A stretch of 57,131 nt of DNA from positions 1 through 57,131 of the forward strand of contig CAMZGD010000014.1 of assembly GCA_947306365.1 (NCBI GenBank), given 5' to 3'. The translations under genes were made by a program, and so were the position numbers. The notes beneath the pieces are model-generated. The model did no database searches. It had not been told where the DNA came from and saw nothing but the letters and a program-made list of their open reading frames with translations. Source of the stretch: an uncultured Bacteroidales bacterium. GTDB lineage: Bacteria > Bacteroidota > Bacteroidia > Bacteroidales > UBA932. Of this stretch, positions 51,801-57,131 are shown in pieces (positions within the stretch are counted from its first letter, which is position 1; each line of letters starts with the position of its first letter).

Positions 51801-52740
51801 TACTGGCGGCGCGAATACGACGATAACCGCTGCCAACGGCAAGGTGCTGTCGGCGATCACGGTCAACAACCTCGGCCACGTCACGAGCGTCAGCAGCAAG
51901 ACGCTGGCGGCGGCAGACATTCCCGACCTCTCCGGCAGCTACCTGCCGATCAGCGGCGGCACGCTGACGGGAGACCTCCGCCTCAAAGATGGGAACTACG
52001 GCCAGACGCTCTATTTCGGCAACGGCTCGTACTGCTACCTCAGCGAAGACACGGACGACCACTTGAAGATATATGCCCGTTACGGCATCGACATACTGAC
52101 TTCGTCCACGTCCTACGGCGTGAACGTGGGCAGCAGCAGCGCGGCAACGCCGATGACGGTATTCGGGCACCTCACCGTCGGCTCGGACGCCAGCACAAGC
52201 GCGTGCAAGACGCTGACGCTGTACGGGCGCACCTCAAGCAGTTATCCGGCCCTTTCGATATATGGCGTCGTAAACGCCGATACGAGTTATCGGACGGACA
52301 TCTATCGCGATTCGACTGCGCTGAAAATCACAAGTTCTGTGGCCGTGACGGGCAACATTACGGCATCCGGTGCTATCACGGCGGGCAGCGCATCCGACCG
52401 GCGCCTCAAGAAAGATATCAAATCCATCGATATCAATACTGCCGCCGAGGTGTTGGCGCATCTGCACCCGGTCCGCTTCGCATGGAACGATATCGCCAGA
52501 GAACTTGGTGAGCTGTCCGGCCAGTCCTGCGGCTTCCTTGCGGACGAATACCTGACCGTTATCCCGTCGGCAGGCCGTAAGATATGGGGCGATTATGACG
52601 CCATCGACTACAACCAGTCGATACCTTATCTCGTGGCCGGCTGGCAGCAGCAGAATATGCGCATTCGCATCCTTGAGGGTGAGATCAGTGCGCTCAGGCA
52701 AGAGATATGTCAAATGAGGAGGAAAGCCAATGTCGTATAG
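48811..52740 (+). CDS. Large tail/fibre protein with S74 self-cleaving chaperone
   Basis: 1309 residues. The N-terminal about 600 residues look like a tail-tip or baseplate hub ('VQITAVDGLGELKYYAFP'). A Gly/Ser/Thr-rich fibre part follows, with a 37-residue duplication (residues 911-947 and 959-995). The C-terminus is an intramolecular chaperone of the peptidase S74 type: 'SASDRRLKKDI' carries the S1195/K1200 dyad, with 'VRFAWN', 'CGFLADEY' and a coiled end. Such domains fold the trimeric fibre and then cut themselves off. Confidence 0.85.
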   Translation: MAYATKYRFSLESDAGTSFRIDIQKDGYSGTVLQRPLGRAPHLRRDSADNGICGTSLEIWAECANDGEFSEFYTTDAQEYKVLVQMYVSGAWTTIWTGFISPELYAEPEIAPPYDVQITAVDGLGELKYYAFPANGRQTLLAHLQTILAHTGLGTLATDILSISSLRATTPTIAAATMLANTKVNLDFLSEGNCYDALQAIMQSLHMIITRHNDKWLLVRESDVEVSNLALTAKNASGTSVSLAAAQYGSMQSFAWWPVGQMNTEIVPAKKKISAGYPYRCVESLFTNPETANPYCGVTPEPIGVDDCPGWSSIGVVKSYQSGSAFYGNHARIGKIQQTVSVEAQGSYSSPDQMTLRLSLAGIGTLSGASSAKIKVKVFYTNGPWLRKKKHASSDTDVEWATSDSYLELTVPVGYYVGPPDPSYTEFEIPIPYLPGGDLTIQLDGSDAGTGITFLVGGVYLTKPTINGYQDVINIDNSARESERDLEISFGDAPYTTNALASILNVLSDSSGNLTSAWATANFAGEYLSVIAMDYALCAALPRLRARGILNVPKDSTLPVAFLNPDGVTMLIDTYSWDLLNDELDVQMTSVPAASVEITSEAITQLTDSQAQEYASGYGGSQSAGAVHYGGTSQAFFEAVEANGETVGAKALYDLHIVQTEEDEQQGTPEVTKNISEILRHLSLQVLNAGTASEETIIVADITFASQKGIVAGGIAGGGGGTSGGSLETLADVTLSNKANGDILRYNALTSHWENGPLSLALADLSNVSSTAPTDGQALVWDNANSVWKPGTVGGSVTVTNKAATIGTSLTTIATVGGTDITAKITHQTVTLASGTNDGTLKLTTAAGTTDNIAVKGITATKISHWEDAYSNMGRADKDTNGNNLATQTWVTNKGYLTSIPVATADALGGIKIGYSESNSGSASNRNYAVKLSSNKAYVNVPWVEYSLPLAASGTRGGIQIGYSESNSGSSSNRNYAVKLSSEKAYVNVPWVEYSHPTGGANTTITAANGKVLSAITVNNLGHVTSVSSKTLAAADIPDLSGSYLPISGGTLTGDLRLKDGNYGQTLYFGNGSYCYLSEDTDDHLKIYARYGIDILTSSTSYGVNVGSSSAATPMTVFGHLTVGSDASTSACKTLTLYGRTSSSYPALSIYGVVNADTSYRTDIYRDSTALKITSSVAVTGNITASGAITAGSASDRRLKKDIKSIDINTAAEVLAHLHPVRFAWNDIARELGELSGQSCGFLADEYLTVIPSAGRKIWGDYDAIDYNQSIPYLVAGWQQQNMRIRILEGEISALRQEICQMRRKANVV
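51541..51795 (+). repeat. 111-bp imperfect direct repeat in tail gene
   Basis: Copies at 51541-51651 and 51685-51795, 144 bp apart, encode 37-residue units identical at 34 positions by eye. Most DNA differences are synonymous, so the duplication is old and kept at the protein level. Confidence 0.85.
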
Positions 52741-54214
52741 CAATAATGTCATCAAGGCTCCCGTAAGGACGGATGAATCCGGCGGAGACATCGGGCAGGC
52801 CCTCGGCGTTTCGTCCGGCGACCTCGGCACGCTCTGCGCACACTCCAACAACAACCCGTGGAATGTTTACAAGCCGATCAAGCACCCGAACGACGAATAT
52901 GTGACGCTCCAGGAGCGCATCGAGAAGTTCCACGGCCTGACACCGAAAGACCTTGCTTCGCTTCGCTCGACCTCGGCGTTCTCCACCGTCCCTACGCCGG
53001 AAACGTGGGGCTACGTCCATCCGACGGGAACGCTGGGGACGTCACCGTACCGCAAGCTCGACTACGCGCACATCGAAACCGACTTGTCGCAGATGGCGTC
53101 GGCCAACGGCTACGACAGCGGCGCGGAGGCTCCGCTGATTATGGACGAGGACGTGACGGTAAGCATATCGACAAACACGTCCAGCGGCGGCTGGCTCTGC
53201 CCGAAATTCAAGTACAACGGGCAGTCGGCCAACGGCTACGGCTCGGCGAACATCGTGCTGTACCTGCGCGACCTTATCTTCCGCTATTACGGCAACCGTG
53301 ACAACGTGAGCGCGTGGAAGCTGCCTTCGTCGTATGACGACATCTTCAACGCGGACGGCGATTTGACGGAGGGGGTGTGGCGGTTCGCGGTAGGGCTGGC
53401 CCTCAAGACAGCGGCCAGCGGTTCGTACAAGTGGCTGATCATATCGTCCCCGGAGCCGCTTTCCCTTCCGTTCTCGTCGAGCAACGCTTCGGTGATGCAG
53501 TCGCACGTCATAAGGCCCTCCTACAATCAGGTCGTAGCCAACGCAATCAAATATGTAGTCCGTAACTACGGCCAGACGGAGATAGACTGCATCCCCTTCC
53601 TCGCCTGCAACCTCAAGTATGCGGAAAATAGGGGGTGGTATTTCTCCGGCGGCAACTATGAGCGTGCCATCACCTTCCCGCGTGGCGATACCTTCCGCCT
53701 TACGCCGACTGGGTTTGCGACGGCGATTATCGTTTCGTACGTGAGTTTCCGTGTGGCGTGGACGAACACCAACTCCGTGACGCAGGATATCTCCGGCCTC
53801 ACGTGGTACACCGCATCGTCGCAGGTCGTTAGCGGTGTGCCGACTATTCTCATTACGCTGCCCAGGCCGACGGGCAACTACTGCCTGATGGAACTGACCT
53901 TCAAGATCAACACGCACTTCGGGACAACGAGCAATATGGTGGCGGGGCTGTTCGTGAACAGCAACGCCTCCGGCCAGCTGTATGACAACTCCGGCAACGC
54001 CCTCGACAACATCAGCGGGGAATGGATTAATAGTGACCACACGTACAAGGTGCGGTGTATGGGGCCGAACCTTCGCACGCTGATGGATCAATCGCCCGCC
54101 AGCGCATTTCCGCTAAGCCAGAATAGCGGATTTGATATGTATTTCGACAACGACCAACTCGCCGCTCGCCAGCATAAGATGGAGGCCGCGACGGGTATAG
54201 CATTACAGAGTTAG
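52730..54214 (+). CDS. Tail-associated virion protein, unknown family
   Basis: 494 residues, overlapping the S74 gene by 11 bp. Beta-rich and Ser/Asn/Gly-rich throughout, with many aromatics ('FKYNGQSANGYGSANIVLYL', 'YVSFRVAWTNTNSVTQDISG'), no signal peptide and no enzyme motif. By position it is a tail-tip or receptor-binding component. I do not recognise the family. Confidence 0.65.
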   Translation: MSYSNNVIKAPVRTDESGGDIGQALGVSSGDLGTLCAHSNNNPWNVYKPIKHPNDEYVTLQERIEKFHGLTPKDLASLRSTSAFSTVPTPETWGYVHPTGTLGTSPYRKLDYAHIETDLSQMASANGYDSGAEAPLIMDEDVTVSISTNTSSGGWLCPKFKYNGQSANGYGSANIVLYLRDLIFRYYGNRDNVSAWKLPSSYDDIFNADGDLTEGVWRFAVGLALKTAASGSYKWLIISSPEPLSLPFSSSNASVMQSHVIRPSYNQVVANAIKYVVRNYGQTEIDCIPFLACNLKYAENRGWYFSGGNYERAITFPRGDTFRLTPTGFATAIIVSYVSFRVAWTNTNSVTQDISGLTWYTASSQVVSGVPTILITLPRPTGNYCLMELTFKINTHFGTTSNMVAGLFVNSNASGQLYDNSGNALDNISGEWINSDHTYKVRCMGPNLRTLMDQSPASAFPLSQNSGFDMYFDNDQLAARQHKMEAATGIALQS

Positions 54215-54216
54215 TT

Positions 54217-54306
54217 ATGACGAACAAGGACAGATTCATCAAGGGGCTGCTTGTACTGGCCGCATTTGCGCTGGTATTCATCGCCATATATTTGATTTTT
54301 AACTAA
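54217..54306 (+). CDS. 29-residue membrane peptide
   Basis: The sequence is 29 residues: a charged start (MTNKDRFIKG) and one hydrophobic helix (about 11-28). It lies 2 bp after the tail gene and 12 bp before the next, with codon use like its neighbours. It might be a small lysis-linked or regulatory membrane peptide; nothing more can be said. Confidence 0.4.
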   Translation: MTNKDRFIKGLLVLAAFALVFIAIYLIFN

Positions 54307-54318
54307 TACGGACCAAAT

Positions 54319-54744
54319 ATGAAAAACAGAGACATCATAACCCTCGGAAATGCAGGGTTTCTCGCGGCAACGGGACACAGCCTCCCGGTGGAGCATTTCT
54401 ACAAATTCGTCAAATTCAAGCGTGCGCTCTGGAAGGCCTACGCCAGCGTCAGCGATATGCAGACCGCCTTCGCCAAAGAAGCCGGCCTCGACGTCAAAGA
54501 CCTTGTGCCGGGCGGAAAGCCGGATGCGGAAGCCCTCGCCAAGTACAATGCGCTGAACGCCCAGATGATCGCCGAGGACTGCCCGATGCCTGCCGTCCGC
54601 ATCCCGATGGACTGCTACAAGGGCTTCTACGACGAGAACCGCGCAGTGATGTTAGGCGGCAGGCCGGTAGACCTTTTTGCCAACATCGAGGTTGAGGGGC
54701 TGATTCTCGAAAATCTTTTCTCGGAGGACGAAAACAATGAGTGA
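54319..54744 (+). CDS. Hypothetical phage protein
   Basis: 141 residues, soluble, mainly helical: 'VEHFYKFVKFKRALWKAYAS', 'DMQTAFAKEAGLDVKDL'. It ends with an acidic tail. Seen between tail genes; a chaperone or assembly role is possible. No family recognised. It overlaps the next gene by 8 bp. Confidence 0.6.
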   Translation: MKNRDIITLGNAGFLAATGHSLPVEHFYKFVKFKRALWKAYASVSDMQTAFAKEAGLDVKDLVPGGKPDAEALAKYNALNAQMIAEDCPMPAVRIPMDCYKGFYDENRAVMLGGRPVDLFANIEVEGLILENLFSEDENNE

Positions 54745-57131
54745 CTGCAACTGCAACAGCAACCTTCCGAGCCGTCTGCTCCGGGGGGTGACCAGGACGG
54801 TGAAGATCACCGTCGTAGATAAGAATGAAGACCCGGTAGACCTTTCCGTTGCCCGCGAGGTCGCCGTCCGCGTGTCGATGGACGGGAGGCCCTGGAGCGA
54901 GGTGTATGTGCCGGGCATCAGCATATCAGGCGAAGGTAACAACCTTGTTACGTTCACGTGGTACGCCGATGTGCAGAAATGCGGACGCTACACGATAGAT
55001 GTCAATGCGGACTTCGGCAACCGCAATCAGTCCCGCGTGGACTTCCATAGGGAGTTCGGCGTCGAATTGGTCGAACACTCAAACGAGGTCTCCATCACGC
55101 CCAGCGAGACGCTTGACGTGGACGATGAACTTGATCTGGAAGGGACGCTCGAAGTTACGACGGACGGTATGTCCGCTTTCGACCAATGGCGCACGTCGCC
55201 GGAGAGCGAAGGCTATCCTCCGACGGAAGAAGGGTTCTTCGCGTGGATTCGCCAGCCCGCTACGGATGCCGCTACGGCAGCAGCAACGCAGATGGGACAG
55301 ATTCAAGACCGTGCTGACGAAGATCACCGCACCGCAGCGGCAGACCACACTACGGCGGGGAACGACCATACCACCGCCGCCGCCGACCATACCATCGCGG
55401 GGCAAGACCACACGCAGGCAGGGAACGATCACACGCAGGCCGCTTCCGACCATACCCGCGCCGGGGAAGACCATACGCAAGCCGGGCAGGATCATACGCA
55501 GGCTGGTAACGACCATACGACTGCTGCCGCCGACCATACCATCGCGGGGCAAGACCACACGCAGGCGGGGCAGGATCATACGCAAGCTGGGAACGACCAC
55601 ACCCGTGCCGAGGGCGACCACACGCAGGCTGGTCAAGACCATACACGCGCAGAGCAGGACCACACCCGTGCGGAGCAGGATCACGCCAGCGTCGGCGATG
55701 CGGTCAAGTACACCGCGCAGACGCTCACGGATGAACAAAAGGCGCAGGCGCGGAGCAACATAGGCGCCGGGACTTATAGCAAGCCCGCAAACGGCATACC
55801 CGCATCCGATTTGGCCAGCGGCGTTATCCCCGCAGCAAATCTGTTCATCGTGACCGTCGGCTACGACAGCGGGGAGGACGAATACTCCATCACCAACAAT
55901 GTAACCTTCGCCGACCTTTGCGCCGCTTACGATGCAGGCAAGGCAATCATCCTTATCTATACCGACGAAGATGGCTATGGCCAGGAGTACACTCTGTCCG
56001 ATTATTCCGCCGAAGATGGGTACATAACATTTGCGGCCACTTTCTCGCCGGGTGTCATTAAAGGATTTACTGTCAACGAATATAACGAGGTCAGTTACGA
56101 GGAAAGTAAGGCTACCACGAATGACTTTACCAATAACTCGTTGTTCGTCCGAGGCTACCGTGCCATCTGGAATGGTAACTCCGTGACCTCGGCGGCAACG
56201 GCGGCGAAGACCGCTACTGTGAGTGGCTTCACGGCAACCGACCTCGCCGTAGGCGTGATGGTGGTCGTGACATTTGCCAATACCAACATCGCCGCGCCAA
56301 ACAACCTCACCCTCAATGTTGCCTCTCGCGGGGCGAAGCCAATCAAGCGATGGGTGAACGGCGGCTTGGCGGATATAGACAAGCCAGAAAACCTCACGGG
56401 GACGATGGCTTTCATCTACGATGGGACGAATTGGGTGACTTGGTATGAGTCCTTCGACGATGTGGACGGCGATTGCCTCAATGCGAAATTCGGAAATGTC
56501 ACCCTCAATCAATGGAAGCCCGACTACACGATGACGGATGGCTCCTACGTAAAAGGCGCGGACGGTCTGCTCTACGAATACACCGGATCAAAATATGTGG
56601 AAGTCGAAGTCGGCAATGCGGAGCGGGTGCGCTTCCTCGGTCTGTATCCAAAGTATTCATCGTGGACTAACGGCTGGGCCTTCGGTAAGTATGAAAATGG
56701 CCAATGGGTGACTATCGAATCCGATAAGTTTGAGTACGACACTTCCCAGGACGCGAACATTACTAAGGAGTATGTGAAGGCCGTTCCTTCCGGCGCGACG
56801 CACTTCCGCACATCGAGCGCGTCGTCCTCGATGCTGGCACTTGAACGGGAGTTCTATCTCTACCTCCAGACGGGCAAACCTGCCGTCAGTCAGGAGGAGC
56901 TTGAAGATGCGGTCAACCCGACCATCGGCACGACGCAACCCAACGGAGGATTTTTGCCGAACAAGGTGTACGACCTCGGTACGCTGACGGGGACGGTGAC
57001 ATTTGCGCTGGCCGCACCTACGGACAACACAAGGCCGAATCCGTACCATTGGACATTTGAGACCGGTTCTTCCGCGCCGACGGTCACTTGGCCTTCGGGT
57101 ATCACTTGGGCTGGCGGTGCTGCACCGACGG
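54737..57131 (+). CDS. Tail fibre protein with 18 DHTxAxx heptads, 3' partial
   Basis: The frame opens at 54737 and stays open to the window end (798 codons), so the stop lies outside. The N-terminal about 190 residues form a beta-rich adaptor ('RTVKITVVDKNEDPVDLSVA'). Residues 196-321 are 18 perfect-length heptads of the form DHTxAxx, expected to form a trimeric coiled stalk. Beyond them come 'DEQKAQARSNIGAG', a sequence common at fibre junctions, and several beta domains. Likely a receptor-binding fibre. Other long frames over the repeat are shadows. Confidence 0.8.
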   Translation, partial: MSDCNCNSNLPSRLLRGVTRTVKITVVDKNEDPVDLSVAREVAVRVSMDGRPWSEVYVPGISISGEGNNLVTFTWYADVQKCGRYTIDVNADFGNRNQSRVDFHREFGVELVEHSNEVSITPSETLDVDDELDLEGTLEVTTDGMSAFDQWRTSPESEGYPPTEEGFFAWIRQPATDAATAAATQMGQIQDRADEDHRTAAADHTTAGNDHTTAAADHTIAGQDHTQAGNDHTQAASDHTRAGEDHTQAGQDHTQAGNDHTTAAADHTIAGQDHTQAGQDHTQAGNDHTRAEGDHTQAGQDHTRAEQDHTRAEQDHASVGDAVKYTAQTLTDEQKAQARSNIGAGTYSKPANGIPASDLASGVIPAANLFIVTVGYDSGEDEYSITNNVTFADLCAAYDAGKAIILIYTDEDGYGQEYTLSDYSAEDGYITFAATFSPGVIKGFTVNEYNEVSYEESKATTNDFTNNSLFVRGYRAIWNGNSVTSAATAAKTATVSGFTATDLAVGVMVVVTFANTNIAAPNNLTLNVASRGAKPIKRWVNGGLADIDKPENLTGTMAFIYDGTNWVTWYESFDDVDGDCLNAKFGNVTLNQWKPDYTMTDGSYVKGADGLLYEYTGSKYVEVEVGNAERVRFLGLYPKYSSWTNGWAFGKYENGQWVTIESDKFEYDTSQDANITKEYVKAVPSGATHFRTSSASSSMLALEREFYLYLQTGKPAVSQEELEDAVNPTIGTTQPNGGFLPNKVYDLGTLTGTVTFALAAPTDNTRPNPYHWTFETGSSAPTVTWPSGITWAGGAAPT
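55322..55699 (+). repeat. Eighteen 21-bp heptad-coding repeats
   Basis: Each unit codes for Asp-His-x-x-Ala-x-x in phase. Units vary in DNA by synonymous and nonsynonymous changes. A three-unit block (TTAAA, TIAGQ and TQAxx types) recurs with little change at 55364-55405 and 55511-55552, a sign of internal block duplication. Confidence 0.9.

Larger units (their letters stand above)
29745..57131 (+). mobile_element. Siphovirus-type prophage, right end outside window
   Basis: Integrase, repressor, replication, HNH/terminase, HK97-type portal-protease-capsid, connectors, tail tube, tail chaperones, tape measure and fibre genes occur in the standard order of a long-tailed phage. No disrupted structural gene was seen, so the element may be intact. 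Genes for lysis and the second att site are expected downstream. At least 27.4 kb. Confidence 0.95.

Noticed and set aside
55322-55699. CRISPR or minisatellite array
   Set aside because: Units are 21 bp, coding, in phase and without spacers; they are protein heptads.
54999-55763. A plus-strand ORF of 254 codons over the fibre repeat
   Set aside because: Its product is almost only Arg, Thr, Ile and Pro from the repeat read out of frame. The true frame starts at 54737.
55079-56512. A 477-codon minus-strand ORF over the fibre gene
   Set aside because: It arises from the opposite reading of the heptad repeat region. The plus-strand frame from 54737 has consistent structure and stays open to the window end.
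48811-57131. Diversity-generating retroelement target in the tail genes
   Set aside because: No reverse transcriptase or template repeat is in view, and the direct repeats found lack the adenine-specific differences expected.

Overview
The window is a Bacteroidota chromosome segment, probably Bacteroidales. Promoters of the TTTG-N19-TAnnTTTG type precede many genes, host genes mostly lack Shine-Dalgarno sequences, tRNA genes do not encode CCA, and the families present (DUF5020, DUF177-rpmF, 1238-residue PurL) fit that phylum. The host part is GC-rich. I cannot name the genus.

Host region (1-29744). It opens with nucleobase transport: the C-terminus of a uracil permease, a DUF5020 outer-membrane protein and a purine permease. 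An ECF sigma factor with a membrane-protein partner follows on the minus strand. Next come two large divergent operons. The minus-strand pyrimidine operon is pyrC-pyrK-pyrD-pyrF-pyrE-pyrB. The plus-strand purine operon is purE-purL-purM-purN-purH-purD-folD. Together they hold all UMP steps after carbamoyl phosphate, much of the IMP pathway, and FolD, which makes the formyl-folate used by PurN and PurH; guaA lies 7 kb downstream. After the purine operon come a peptide transporter, a D-2-hydroxyacid dehydrogenase, a LemA/DUF2207 pair, tRNA-Leu(GAG), menG, guaA, typA, DUF177-rpmF and tRNA-Arg(CCT).

Prophage region (29745 to the window end, incomplete on the right). A siphovirus-type prophage with an HK97-like head is apparently integrated at the 3' end of tRNA-Arg(CCT). 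In order it carries a tyrosine integrase; a divergent lysogeny switch; small DNA-binding and hypothetical genes; a protein with 40 Gly-Ser/Asp/Tyr dipeptide repeats; a DUF4373-type replication gene with an internal candidate origin; HNH endonuclease and small terminase; a lower-GC insert with a methyltransferase; large terminase; portal, protease, capsid and connectors; tail tube; a tail chaperone pair with a canonical -1 frameshift site; tape measure; and long tail/fibre genes, the last of which runs off the window. Lysis genes and attR are not in view.

Most interesting signals: (1) a tRNA-like element at 34033-34112 whose enlarged anticodon loop is perfectly complementary over 11 nt to the ribosome-binding region of the replication gene next to it; (2) a polar 7-mer, GTTGAGG, found 24 times on the plus strand and once on the minus strand of the prophage, irrespective of reading frame or gene direction; (3) three 21-bp-spaced iterons plus an AT-rich stretch inside the replication gene; (4) a factor-independent terminator just before the pyrC start, preceded by a short leader ORF; (5) a PyrB fused to a PyrI-like zinc domain; (6) a promoter-terminator mini-transcript between terminase and portal. 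All counts were made by eye.
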